Shown here in pieces: positions 1 to 10,781 of a stretch of 64,000 nucleotides of DNA. Location of the stretch: assembly GCA_000727475.1 (NCBI GenBank), contig KL647289.1, positions 7,554,629-7,618,628 on the forward strand. The letters run 5' to 3'. The translations under genes were made by a program, and so were the position numbers. The notes under the pieces were generated by a model, which was given only the letters and a program-made list of their open reading frames with translations, searched no databases and was not told the DNA's origin. This stretch comes from Sarcocystis neurona (lineage: Eukaryota; Apicomplexa; Conoidasida; Eucoccidiorida; Sarcocystidae). Every line of letters starts with the position of its first letter. The first letter of the stretch is position 1.

Positions 1-318
1 GCAGCGGGGCCGTGGCAGAGAATGTACGTGCCTGTGCTTGGTTGAGTAGCACAGCGGCTCACGCAGCAGCAGTTTGCTGCATGCGTCTCGCTTACACAGT
101 ACGATTGTCTCAAAGTAGCCCCGCGTGTGTGCTTCTCTGTGCCCTGCTGCCTCATCCGTGCCCTGCAGCTGTTGTGCTGCTGCTGATGCTCGTGTGAGCG
201 GCCGCGGGTGTGCCGGTGGGGCTGCTTGTCAGGGTGGCGCTGCTGCTGCGTATGCGTCACTGCTGCTGTTGTTGCTTCTGCTGTGCTGCTGTTGCGCACC
301 AATCTCCTTTCAAGAGAG

Positions 319-591
319 CTAATACTGCCTTGTGTGTTGCATGTGCTCCTGCTGCATACCTAGATTGCTTTGCTGCTGGTGCCGCTGCTGCTCCTCCGCT
401 TGTTGCGTGTGCTGCCGCTGTCGCATGTACTTTGTACGTCGTGCTGTTGTGTATGGTCCACTGCGTGCCGCGCTCCTGCTGTTGCTGTTCGTTGATCTGT
501 TGCTGGTGCTGCCGCGTGGTTGCTGCTGTGCTGCAGCAGACGCAGACGTGGTGAGGACGTCGGGCACCTGCTCCCGGTGCGGTGCGGCCAC
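319..591 (-). CDS. candidate Gln/Ser/Ala-rich exon, unidentified
   Basis: The plus strand is rich in CTG here, so the minus strand reads CAG, the polarity seen in proven exons of this window. The minus frame gives a varied Gln/Ser/Thr/Arg-rich peptide of up to 90 residues without long monotone Leu or Cys runs; the opposite frames give Leu/Cys/Ala strings typical of shadow frames. No domain is recognisable, no start is proposed, and splice sites were not resolved. It could be a piece of the same unidentified minus-strand gene as the exons near 3.3, 7.1 and 9.3 kb, or simply non-coding triplet DNA. Confidence 0.2.
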   Translation of the reverse strand: MAAPHREQVPDVLTTSASAAAQQQPRGSTSNRSTNSNSRSAARSGPYTTARRTKYMRQRQHTQQAEEQQRHQQQSNLGMQQEHMQHTRQY

Positions 592-599
592 AACGGGAG

Positions 600-1890
600 A
601 CTAGCAGAAGACGAACTGCTGCTGCTGCACATGCATTTGCTGCAGGCAGGGTTTGTAGACAGCAACAGCCTTTTGCAGCAGGAGAGGCGCAGGCCTACAC
701 AAACGTCGTCCCTCCTGTAGCTCCTCCAGCAACTCTGCCGCAGCTGCAGCGTACCACTCGATAGGTGTCACAGCAGCAGTGTAGGAGAGCGTGACTGGCT
801 AGAGCAGCAGCAAGTGCACACGGCAGCAGCAGCAACTGCAGCGCCCTGACCTTGTGGGGCACATGCAAGTAAATGGTAATAGAGACATAGCAGAAGCACC
901 GCGTGCGGCAGCCATGACGAAGTAGCTGAACCCGCAGTGTTCTACATGGAGCAGCGGCAGCGGAGCGCCAGCAGCTGCAAAATCAGCAACAGCAGTTTAC
1001 TGAGAGCAACAGGACCATTGTCGGGAGGGAAATCAGCGGTTTTGTGTTTCGGTAGTGCCCGACGGCATGAGAGGATTTGTATGTGTCTGGACAATGCAGA
1101 CATAATGTGTCAAACAATGTGGGATTGGTGCAGAAACTTGCATCCGTGAAAACTGTTCAGACAGTGGTGTGAAAGTTTTCTTTTTGGTACACAGAGAGGC
1201 GTCCGTGAAAAACTGGGGTATATCCTCTTATCCGCTCCTTTCCGTTGAGCAACAATGAACTTTTGATACCTTAAGGGAGAATGAATAGACCCACGTTATT
1301 TCTTCTGAACTCAGTGCCTTCCTCTTAAAACAGCGCGGAAAAACCCCTTGCTCATCGATCTGCCATTACGCGAGGCAAACGAACTGTTTTAAGACTGAAG
1401 CAGGGGGCTTCGCTCTCCACTACGTGTGGCTGCCTTATATGTATATACGCATATTTATAGAAGCACGCCGGAAGCGCATAAGAAGCACGATACCATGCCT
1501 GAACCGGCGGTTCTTCGCCCTTTCTTTCTCATCAGCTGCTGCAGCAGTGAAGAACAGCAGCAGCGTCGGCGTCTGGATATGAATTGATAAAGGGGTCTCC
1601 AGCAGCAGGAACGCAAGGACGCTGCGCTTGCCTGATGGTACAGCGACAGCACATGCTATCCTATTTCGTCGTACAAAGAACTTAGCAGTTGCTGCTGCAC
1701 AGCATCATGTTGATTTGTTAGATACACGCCGTTTCGAATGTTTGACGCGTTCAGTCCTGTAGAGGAAAGTAGCAGCGCTACGCACCGTGCGCTACGAATT
1801 GTCTATGTAGCAGTCTCGTGCACCTGCTCGATTACAGCAGTAATCGAGGGAGCAGCTACCGCAGTGCGCTGGTGCGCGCGGTTTATGGGA
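600..1890. other. stretch without a supported gene
   Basis: This holds CAG-rich sequence to about 900, then ordinary-complexity sequence with no recognisable domain. Short plus-strand frames near 940-1150 and 1450-1560 look protein-like, but nothing anchors them. Confidence 0.4.
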
Positions 1891-1894
1891 CCAC

Positions 1895-2958
1895 CTACAG
1901 CAGCACGTGTTCGACAGCACCGGCAGCGGTGCCGCAAGAGGCAACAGCTCCACCAGCAGCAGCAGCATTTGCTTTAGCAGCAACCGGCGCATGAAGTGTT
2001 GGAGTTACAGCAGCAGCCGCAGTAGCATGAGCGTTCTGCCCTCTTGCAGCAAAACCGGTAGCCGTCGCTTCAAAACGGCATGCAGAGGGCACTTGGTCTG
2101 CCACCAGGATGCACGGCAGCGACAAATTCAGCAGCAACGGCAGCAACAAATTCAGCCGCAACAGAAGCAACTGCCACGCCTGTGCCCCAGCAACTAGAAT
2201 GCGTTGAGCAACACGAGCAGGCGGGGCGGCCCCCCAACAACACAACAGCAGTAGTCGCCATGACAGCAGCGCTAGCGCAGTCGACAGCAGCAACACCAGT
2301 CGTTCTACCAAAAGTAGCGGTGGCAGGAATGAGTAGTGCACCGCCTTCTGATACTTGCAAACAGCAGCGGCTGCAGCAAGAAAACTTCCCGTGTTGCTCA
2401 CATCCAACCGCAACACTCGAGCGCTTGCGACATACGACGCTCTTGCAGAGAGACGAAGGCGAGGTCAACAGCAGCAGCTGCTGTTGACGTGTCCTGGTCC
2501 GACTGTAACGCTTTTAAAACGAATGCCGCGTCGGCAGCGTGAACAGTAATTATTCCGCAGCAGCTGCACTTATATTGCTTCTGGCATGTCCTGGTCACAC
2601 TGCAACTGAACTAGAACGTCTACAACCTCGACAGCAAAAAAAAAGACTTCTTCTGCAACTTCTGCTACTCGACGCGGCAGCAGCCATAGAACAGGGAGCA
2701 AGAGTGTAAAAACCCAGAGAGGTAGAGAAGTGATACTCCCCAAGCGGCACAAACAGGTATATTTGTTATTGTCGAAGTACAGTTGTGCCAGGAACACACA
2801 GAAGACTCCTTCACACGAGACCGTAGTGGGGAAGCGCAGCGGCAGCAGCAGCAACAGCAGGGGCTGCAACAACAGCAGCAGCTTCAGCAGGAAGAAGACG
2901 CGTGTGGCTTCCGCAGTAGCCCCGCCAGCAGCAGGTGTTGAGGCGGCACACCACCCAG
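1895..2958. repeat. CAG/GCA triplet-rich tract (plus-strand polarity)
   Basis: Imperfect CAG, GCA and AGC triplets dominate the plus strand. Both strands stay open for 100 to 170 codons, as expected for triplet DNA. The plus frames read Ala/Thr/Gln-rich protein, so this may be a plus-strand exon. If the neighbouring minus-strand exon candidates are real, it is more likely intron, because proven introns in this window carry CTG on their sense strand. Confidence 0.5.
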
Positions 2959-2959
2959 A

Positions 2960-3346
2960 TGCAGTGACACAGAAACAGCAGCAACAGAAAGAGGTCAGCA
3001 GCGTGCGGATGTGTAGACACGCAGCGTCCGGCTGTCCAAGGATGGAGCGTGTTGTCGTGCCGTCGGCAGAAATGAATGTTTGGACGTGTGAACAAAAAGG
3101 CTGATACGTGCCCCAAGACATCGGGTCGAAGGTTATCCTGCAACATTGCCGGGAATGAGACCGTAGTGACTCTGCGATTCTTCACTACTATCGAAAGGCA
3201 CCGCTGCAGGCGCGCAAGAACACCTGGCTGCGATGTGTGCAAGTCAGCGACGTGGCATCTGCTCGCGTAGCGGCGTGGGGCGTCTGTCTGTGCCTCCGGC
3301 TCTGCGAAGATCTCCTTGACCGCAGCAGAGGATCTGCCGCCAGAGG
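2960..3346 (-). CDS. candidate minus-strand exon, unidentified
   Basis: On the minus strand a long pyrimidine tract (3,390-3,700) runs into an acceptor, with AG at 3,348-3,347, and then opens a non-repetitive reading frame from 3,346. It begins ASGGRSSAAVKEIFAEPEAQ and later contains LQDNLRPDVLGHVSAFL. Composition is that of ordinary protein, unlike the flanks. NLRPDVLGHVSAFL faintly recalls an F-box start, but this is too weak to call. The downstream donor is not resolved, so the left boundary is approximate. Confidence 0.35.
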
Positions 3347-3384
3347 CTATGCGAGGAGAGGAAGCGAGGAAAACGAAGCAGACA

Positions 3385-3735
3385 ATACTAGGAGAGACAA
3401 GCAGATAAAGAGGTACACAGACAAAGAGGGAAATAGACAGAAGGCAGAGAGATATTATGAGAAAGGAGATACACAGAGGTAGACAGAGACATGATGAGAA
3501 CCACAGGAACCGAGAGGCGAGAGAAAGGTAGGGAAAGACAGCAAAAGAAAGACAGAGCGAGGAAGAAACTGGAAGAGGCAGACAGGCCGGAAGGAAGCAA
3601 TTTAGACTTAGAGAGACGGGGAGGAAGAGGACGAAGAAGAAGAAAAGGAAGAAAAACGTACGTAGATATTGAGAGAGACAGACACATATGATACGAGAAA
3701 CACATCGCAGGAAGAGAGAGAGGGACACACAGCTC
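3385..3735. repeat. purine-rich GAGA/GACA tract
   Basis: About 350 bases are almost purely GA and GACAGA on the plus strand, hence CT-rich on the minus strand. It lies directly upstream of the minus-strand acceptor at 3,347 and could serve as an extended polypyrimidine tract. Confidence 0.7.
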
Positions 3736-3784
3736 GCTTCAGAAACCGGTCGAATCTACGTTTTTCCCTACGTACATAAAAAAA

Positions 3785-4030
3785 TCCACCTTCTCAGAAA
3801 ATACAAATATACTGAGTTATAGGTTTGCATATACATACATGTACATATATATATATGCATATACATATGTATATATATATATACATTGGTACGGACCGGC
3901 ACACATACGTATACACACATATATTTTTGGGTGAGACACGTAAAGAAGCCTCGATGGAAACTGCCTACTTCACAAGTACGTGCTTGTGCATCTCATATAT
4001 ATGTATATAGAGATATACAGGAGTAAACTA
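3785..4030. repeat. TATATG/ACAT microsatellite block
   Basis: Low-complexity alternation of ATAC, TATATATA and CACATA. The Tyr/Ile/Cys/His frames that stay open through it are repeat shadows. Confidence 0.8.
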
Positions 4031-4034
4031 TATG

Positions 4035-4330
4035 TGTTGCTAAGAAGCTCCTGCTGCTGGGGTGCCTGCTGCTGCTGCTCCTTCTCCTGCAGAGATTCGC
4101 TGCTGCTGCTGAAGCTGCTCATGTGGCCGTCGGTCCACACCGCTGCCCTGCCACAGGTGCTGCTGCTGGCGGTGCGCTGCTTTTTCCACGCTGTCGCATT
4201 TCCCAGTGCTGCTGCAGAGTCCCGGCGTTGTTGTTGCTGCTTGGCTTTTCCCGGGCTGCTGCCGCTACTTCTGCTGTTACCGATGTTGTTGCTTCTCCTC
4301 CTCCTCCTGTTGCTGCTGCTGTTCTCCACC
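4035..4330 (-). CDS. candidate Ser/Gln-rich exon, unidentified
   Basis: CTG on the plus strand gives CAG on the minus strand. The minus frame reads varied Ser/Gln/Ala/Arg-rich protein, including SAAALGNATAWKKQRTASSS and LQEKEQQQQAPQQQELLSN, then runs into the Tyr/Ile microsatellite frame. A GTATAT donor lies near 4,028-4,023. No domain is recognised. It may belong with the exon candidate at 2,960-3,346. Confidence 0.3.
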
Positions 4331-4539
4331 GCGCTGTCTGTCTTGCCTGCAAGTCCCGCAGATCACTTCTACCTGTGTTCGCTCTGCCACTGCTTCAGGT
4401 GCTACTGCTGCGGGTGGAGGGTCGCTGCGGTAGCTGCTGTTGACGAGGGTGCTGCTGCAGCTTCTCTGTTACTGTTTCCGCTTAAAGAAAGCCCTGCGCA
4501 CATCAGGACACGCAAAGTCATTTAGTCCTAAATCCTCTG

Positions 4540-5035
4540 TCTCGTGGATACAGACACACATACATGTGGAAGTATATCCAGATGCATACACAAAAGTGCT
4601 TCACTACCCACACAAGCCTGCCCCTGCACCCACGTATATACACATATATATCTACAGACGCGTAGGAACACACAAATATATATATACTTAAATATATATA
4701 TATATATGTATATACGGGTGAACATAACTCTCTTGTTCGTTCTTCCTTTCTCTCTCTTCCTCTCTCGGCTGGCACTATAGAAAGTTGTACGTAGGCGTCT
4801 TTCTCTTTCTTTCTCTTCCTCTTTCTCTCTGAATCTCTCTGCTATGAAACTAGGGAAACGTATGTAAACGTCTCTCTCGATCTCTTTTTCTCCCTGTATC
4901 TCCTCCTCGCTCTGCTGGACAGTAAGAATGATGTGCTTGAAGAGATCTATATGTATGCATATGCATATATATGTATACATATATATATATATACATGTAC
5001 ACATATACATATATATATGTCGTGTGCACGGAGAG
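4540..5035. repeat. TATA/ACAT microsatellites with a CT-rich core
   Basis: ATATAC-type repeats at 4,540-4,720 and 4,940-5,030 flank a CTCTCTTTCT-rich stretch (4,735-4,910). No gene is visible. Confidence 0.75.
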
Positions 5036-5043
5036 ACGTATTA

Positions 5044-5457
5044 TTACAGGATTGGAAACCCTGAACACACAGATTCCCGAGATTCTCCTGAAGCTGCCTT
5101 TTTTGCCCCAACCCGTGCCCCGGCAGGAACTGCGTATCTTTGTGTGCTGTATCTTTGTGTGCTCCATCTTCGAAGCAGGTGCACGCGCCTTGATTCTGCT
5201 GTTTTCAGTCCTTTCCTTCCTTGTTTTTTTCCTTTCCATGCGTTCCGACGGCTCTCCTCTTCCCGTGAAGGGTACTGTGTTCTTTTTTCCCCATGAGACG
5301 AGACTGCCGTCGCCAGGGACGGGACAGACAGAGAGAAGAAGCGACGCACAGCGACCGGGATGCGAGACTTTTCCTCCTCACATGCCCGAGAGATGCTTTG
5401 CTGCTGCTGCAGCGCCGTGTCGCAGGGCATGTGGCCGCTTCCTCGACACAAAGACAC
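5044..5457 (-). CDS. candidate basic exon, unidentified
   Basis: A non-repetitive patch with a 137-codon minus-strand frame ending in a stop at 5,044. It is rich in Arg/Lys/Ser/Glu and includes EEESRRNAWKGKKQGRKGL. The plus strand over the same bases is T-rich (TTTTTTCC), as expected of the antisense of Lys-rich coding. The first codon is not ATG, so if real it is an internal or terminal exon. No domain is recognised. Confidence 0.25.
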   Translation of the reverse strand: MSLCRGSGHMPCDTALQQQQSISRACEEEKSRIPVAVRRFFSLSVPSLATAVSSHGEKRTQYPSREEESRRNAWKGKKQGRKGLKTAESRRVHLLRRWSTQRYSTQRYAVPAGARVGAKKAASGESRESVCSGFPIL

Positions 5458-5599
5458 ACCCCCAGCTGCTGCTCGGGATTCACCTGCTGCACATGAGCAC
5501 TACCGCTCCAACGTGGCTTCATCGCCGCTGCGCCTCTGTTCGGGGAGCAGAGCAGCAGCTCTACGGCCACGCCGCTCGCAGGTGAACACGCGGATACGT

Positions 5600-5740
5600 A
5601 GGCGTCTCTTTCTCTCCTCAAAAACGCGGTTCATAATTATCTTCTGGCGCGCTTTATCTACGAGTTGGACGACTCCTTTGTAGTACGTTGCTATTTTTAT
5701 CCGTATGATAAGAGAGGGACTCAATGCACGAGCAGGTCAC
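5600..5740. other. exon-like patch, strand unresolved
   Basis: Two readings compete. The plus strand reads HNYLLARFIYELDDSFVV and onward to about 5,738. The minus strand reads TYYKGVVQLVDKARQKII and onward through an Arg/Lys-rich segment. Both look like protein rather than repeat, but neither has a complete set of good splice sites. The following plus stretch (5,757-5,845) is likewise open and ends at a possible AAG|GTGACT donor. Confidence 0.25.
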
Positions 5741-5884
5741 AAACTCCTGCGTAGATATTCAAATTTTCTCCTGCGCACGGGGTGGATGTACACAGGCAAG
5801 AGATGCGGACCTGTTTCTTTCTCGGTCTGAACAGTGCAACAAGGTGACTCCTAAATCCATTCGTCTACGCAGAGACACGTGCAC

Positions 5885-6570
5885 GCGTACACATATATAT
5901 AGGTATGTATGCATATGTATCTATGTGTACATACGTATGTGTTATTTATGCATGTATGTATGTGTGTATGTATTTATGTATCTGTATGTGAGTGTGTGTG
6001 TACACGTACGTATGTACGTAATGTGTGCGTACGTACGTATTACGTACGTGCATATATATGTATATGCATACATATATATGTATATGCATACATATATATA
6101 TGTATAGAGACACGTACACGCGTACACATATATACACATATATATATATGTACAGGTATGTACGTACATGTACTTATGTACACGTACGCACGTGTTATGT
6201 ATGTATGTACGTATGTACGTACGTGATATGTGCTTGTGTATGGTTAGTATGTATATATATATATATGTATACATGTGCATGCATATGTATGTATGTACTT
6301 ACGTAGGAATATACGTATGTATGTGTGGAGTATGTATATATGTACATACTACGTACGTACGTATTTCCCTTTATACACGTATACAGACGGGCATATATGC
6401 ATAAACAAAATACATACGCATATATATCTATATATATGTGCAAGTGTATATAAATTACGTGTAGTAATAAGAACATATATATATGTATGTACGTGGGTGT
6501 ATTTACGTAGTTGATAAGCACACACAAATGAGTGAGATTGTTTTCTCTTCATTTGGGTAGTTTCTCACGT
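5885..6570. repeat. TACG/TATG/ACGT microsatellite array
   Basis: About 680 bases of alternating purine-pyrimidine repeats built from TACGTACG, TATGTATG and TATATATA. All six frames encode Tyr/Ile/Val/Cys/Thr/His strings that should not be annotated. Confidence 0.9.
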
Positions 6571-6732
6571 GACCTATATTCGTATATACTTCCACGTCTA
6601 CTGTACAGCTGTACACGCAGAGGTAGACCTGCCACAAAGAATTAGCAGCTGCATACGCAGACACGAACGGGCACATACACATATACTTACATATCTAAAT
6701 ACATACGTGTATGCTGGGTGTCTACACACACG

Positions 6733-6734
<2 letters not shown>

Positions 6735-6770
<36 letters not shown>

Positions 6771-6840
6771 TGTATATATATGTATATATATATGTATATA
6801 TATGTATATATATATGTATATATATATATGTATGTATGTT
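6735..6840. repeat. (TC)n then (TATATATG)n microsatellite
   Basis: A short TCTCTCTC run passes into near-perfect TATATATG units. The flanking 6,900-7,070 carries CTG triplets. Confidence 0.85.
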
Positions 6841-7078
6841 TGTTCTCCAAACACACACCTACATCCCTGCATGTATATATATGCATATGTTGGCTGCCTT
6901 ACATGAGCGAGCCCTGTTTTTTTGGGATCGAAGCTGCTCCTGCAGCACGTGAAGCAGGGCGGCTGCTGCTGCGACTCGCCTGCCGTCTTGAGTCCTCTTT
7001 GCTGCTGCTGTCGCCGCTGCTGCCGCTGCTGCAGGTGAGCAGGAGCTGCTGTGGTTGCTGTAGGCCACGCACTGTTAC

Positions 7079-7153
7079 CTCTCTATCTCTCACTACGGCT
7101 TCGTCCTCCAGGACCAAGTAGCTGCCTTCTCTGTACGTATTAGTTTGCATCAC
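7079..7153 (-). CDS. candidate internal exon (25 codons), unidentified gene
   Basis: The minus strand shows a CTG-rich, pyrimidine-biased approach, a GTACAG acceptor, then exactly 75 bases open in phase 0 and an AGAG|GTAACA donor. The peptide contains [20 protein letters not shown], which reads as a folded-protein segment and not as repeat. It is in phase with the candidate exon at 9,210-9,293. The region between them is CAG-rich on the plus strand, so CTG-rich on the sense strand of this putative gene, matching proven introns in ArgRS. I do not recognise the family. Confidence 0.42.
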
Positions 7154-7159
7154 CTGTAC

Positions 7160-8270
7160 ACATTGAAGCAGCAGCACCAGCAGCGCCGACGCAGCAGATC
7201 CACGGCGGCGTCGGAGCTTCGAGGGCTGCAACAGCAAGAGCATCTCTGCCGGCTGGAAACGCAGTGCAGCTGCAGCAGCGGCAATGGCAACGGCAGGACC
7301 GTCGCTACAGCAGCAGCAGTCGCTGCAGCAGCAGCAGTGGCGGCAGCCGCAGCAGCGCCTGCAGCGAGACCTCACTTGCGGGCGGCTGAGTGGTAGGAAG
7401 GCAGCAGCAGCAGCGGCACCGGGAGGGACTTCGCAGCAGCAGTCAAAAGAACTTGTTAGACACTCCCAAACACAGCCGACGTCACCAATGACGAGAAAGA
7501 GTCAACATTCACCTGCATCAGAGGAACAGCAGGAGTCACTTCACCGGTCGCAGCAGCAGCAGGCGGAGGAGGATATGCGCCGGCGACGCCCCAGCAACAG
7601 CAGAAGCAGAGCGGCAGCGCCAGCAGCACGGTAGCGGCAGCAGGTTTCACCGAAGGAGCAGTAGCGGCAGCGACGTAGGAAGGAGAGCGCCACGCTGTGA
7701 CAGCAACTCACTAGTGACGGCACCGACACTAGCTGTGGTAGCAGGAGAAGCAGCAGCAGCAGCGGAACACCGAAGTACTGAGCAGCACATGCAGCAGCAG
7801 CAAACAGACGACAGCAGCGACGGCGAAAGAAGAGTCAGCAGAAGGCCGCGGCCGGCAGCGTCGGCAACCCCACTGCCAGCATCAGGCATGGGGCGAAAGA
7901 GACGACGAACATCAGCAGCAGAAGGGCGGGGACCGCACAGCAGTAGCAGCAGCCGTGGCGCGCGTCGCAGGCCGACAGCGTCAGCGCAGCAGAAGCCTCC
8001 CCCAACCCCAGGCCAGCAGCAACAACGGGACGAGGATACCGACAGCGGCAGGGAAGAAGAAGAAGAACGAGGGTCAAGGAGGTCGCTGGACAATGGCGCA
8101 CGCGGCGCAGAAAGACAGAGTAACACAGCGCTGGTGACTGAGGCATCTCGACAGCAACAGCAGCAGCGGATCAACTCTTCTTCTGTGACAGCTCACGCAG
8201 CAGAATTACGACGCAATAATACTCTGTTGCAAACGTTGAAACTGTCACAGCGGTTGCGGCAGTAAAGTCT
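7160..8270. repeat. CAG/GCA triplet-rich tract
   Basis: Dense imperfect CAG triplets on the plus strand. A plus frame at 7,714-8,265 reads Gln/Ser/Arg/Glu-rich and could be a real exon. Alternatively the whole tract is an intron of the minus-strand gene whose exons flank it at 7.1 and 9.3 kb. The sequence alone does not decide. Confidence 0.55.
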
Positions 8271-8284
8271 GCACCCACAAGAAA

Positions 8285-9060
8285 GATATACAGCTCTGTC
8301 TTTGTACGTGTATATACACCTGTGCATACATACCTGTACACCCACATATCTGTATATATACACATGTATAATAAGCTGGGTGAGGATCCGCATACATTCC
8401 TCTCCAAATACGTATACATATATATATATATACCTAGACATACATGTATACGTATATGTGTGCATATATGTATATATATATATATATGCGGATATACATG
8501 GATACTGTGAATCATTACACAGTGGAATGCTGCGCTATCTGGTGTTGAGAGACACGCACTGATGTGTAGATACATAGGAGTAAGGAAGCACCTGTATACA
8601 CATGTACACATATATATATATATATACACACATGTAAATATAGATATAGAAATGCATATAGTATCATTCCCGTGTATATGGATATACGGTCATTTGTCTG
8701 TACACACACAGGTAAGGAAACACTCGTACACACATGTACATATATATATATATATGTACATACCTATACATATGTACATATATACATATATGTATATATG
8801 TATAGAGAGAGGTGCATGTCGCATCTTTCCCTTTATATATATACATATATATGTAGAGACAGAGAGAGGCGCGTGTACTATCGTTCCGTTGTATATGAAT
8901 GTACACTCACTTGTCTGCGTACAAAGTCTCAACAAACACCATACATATATATCCATAGAGATTCATCCTTATCTCATCTACAAACGTATGTTACATGCGC
9001 AACACACGCAAACATACGCGTCTCAATATATATATATATATGTAATACATACGTGTAAAC
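8285..9060. repeat. TATA/ACAT microsatellite with a degenerate longer unit
   Basis: Microsatellite interrupted by a recurring complex motif. TAAGGAARCACYYGTAYACA appears near 8,580 and 8,714, and a TATCRTTCC-GTGTATATG block appears near 8,660 and 8,878, giving imperfect tandem units of roughly 130-200 bases. Confidence 0.7.
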
Positions 9061-9209
9061 GTGTAGACAGCGGCCGGTGTCTAGACTCAAGAACAGGATG
9101 TACGTGTCTAAATGAAAAATAGAAGTGGAAACAGGTGATTTTCTGTGTGAGGAGACACATACGCAGACGAGGATTACCCCGTGTGACGTAGAAGAGTTGA
9201 CAACCCTAC

Positions 9210-9293
9210 AAGCAAATGCAGCTGCATATACACACGCACGGAGACGCCGTCTGCATGCCTTTCTTGTGAGTCGAACCTGGTGCTGCGCAGCCG
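9210..9293 (-). CDS. candidate internal exon (28 codons), unidentified gene
   Basis: On the minus strand a pyrimidine-rich tract ends in a GAGTCAG acceptor. Exactly 84 open bases follow in phase 0 (RLRSTRFDSQERHADGVSVR then VYMQLHLL), then a CTT|GTAGGG donor. Length, phase and composition support a real exon. Together with 7,079-7,153 it makes a continuous phase-0 reading. I recognise no domain. Confidence 0.4.
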
Positions 9294-10770
9294 CTGACTC
9301 AGGCAGTTGGAGAGGGAAATGCACACATATATCCACACGCCCCCACATACATACACACAAACACACACATGCATTCACCCACAGAAAGAAAGTGACGTGC
9401 TGCTGCTTCTGCTGTCTCTTTTCTCTCGCCTTTTGGAGCGAGAGACAGACCCCAGGAGCAGCGCAGCAGCTGCAGCAGGCACCTGTTCGGTGCGGAGTGC
9501 TGCTGCAGTGCAGCACAGCAACAGCAGCAGGCGCGTGCGTCTACGAGACTTTCTTTGTAGACCTATACACCACCGGTTGTCGACTCAAGGAGATACGAAA
9601 GGGTAGACGTCACGCGAAGAGAGAAACAGAGAGCGCCAGGAGGAGACTGCTGCGGGTGAGAATGTCTACGCCTGCCGTCAAAAGGCATATATGTATATTT
9701 CTGTGTGTTGATCTATCTATGTGTAAATCACATTCAATATCCACACATGTATGTGTATATTTGCGTGTGCTTGTCTCTCTGTGTGTCGCGCAGGACACCA
9801 GAAAGACCAACATGTCAGAAGGACACGGGACAAACAAGTGTCTGAGAGAGTGAGACTTCGCGACTGCTACGACTCGCACGCGCCTGCCACAGTTTTGCGT
9901 GGGGGCGACATATGCCTATATATATAAATAGATGCATACATATATAACAAGGGCTTCATACACACAAACACAGCAACAGCTGCAAGGGCGCACGCGTTAG
10001 GGCATCATAGAAGTAAAACTACGTACGCACACATACATATGTATTTGTATACGTATGTAAAGAGAGAGAAAGAGACAGCAGAGACGGCCGACGCCCCGAG
10101 TACGTACACAGATCTAGGCACATACACATACATATATATATATATATATATAATAAATATGACTTACGCATACATAAACGTATACGGGCATTCGTAATAA
10201 AATATATATAATTCACACCGGTGGACAATTATAAACAAATATATACGCGTATACAAATACATATATATATATATGTAATCAGTGTGACTCACACAGACAA
10301 ACAATCATATACCTACACATATACGCGTATATACGTCTACATAGCATGTGTAATTTACAGAGATAGAAAAACATATATAAACTTGTATGTGCATCCATAT
10401 GTATAAAATATACGATTCACATAAACAGATACAAACTCACAAAGATATACATACATAAAGAAGAAATATGCCCAGGCACATACACGCAGACAGACACACA
10501 TACCGATGCGTCAATGTGGCCTGAGATATAAACTCTCCCGCTGAGGAAACACATACAAAGCGGTCTGTCTAGCGTGCCCTTTGATAGGTAGAAAGATATA
10601 TATATATATATTTAGAAAGAGAGAGAGCTGCACCTATATTTTTCTTCATGCTCATGTCGACTACAGGTAGAGAGTTTGATACGTGTGTGCGCTCGCACAT
10701 GTGGACATGCAGCCTGTTCAAAAAGGAAGTGCAACTACAACAGCGGTAACGTGCTGCGCGACTATACCCT
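9294..10770. other. non-genic stretch, microsatellite-rich
   Basis: Mixed-complexity sequence to about 9,690, then TATATA/ACATAC repeats interrupted by short ordinary sequence. Nothing in it can be supported as a gene. Confidence 0.5.
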
Positions 10771-10781
10771 CTGTTTCACGG

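Noticed and set aside
5885..6570. Many 60-130 codon open frames rich in Tyr, Ile, Val, Cys, His and Thr
   Set aside because: They are translations of TATG/TACG/ACAT microsatellites; every frame stays open and none has non-repeat content.
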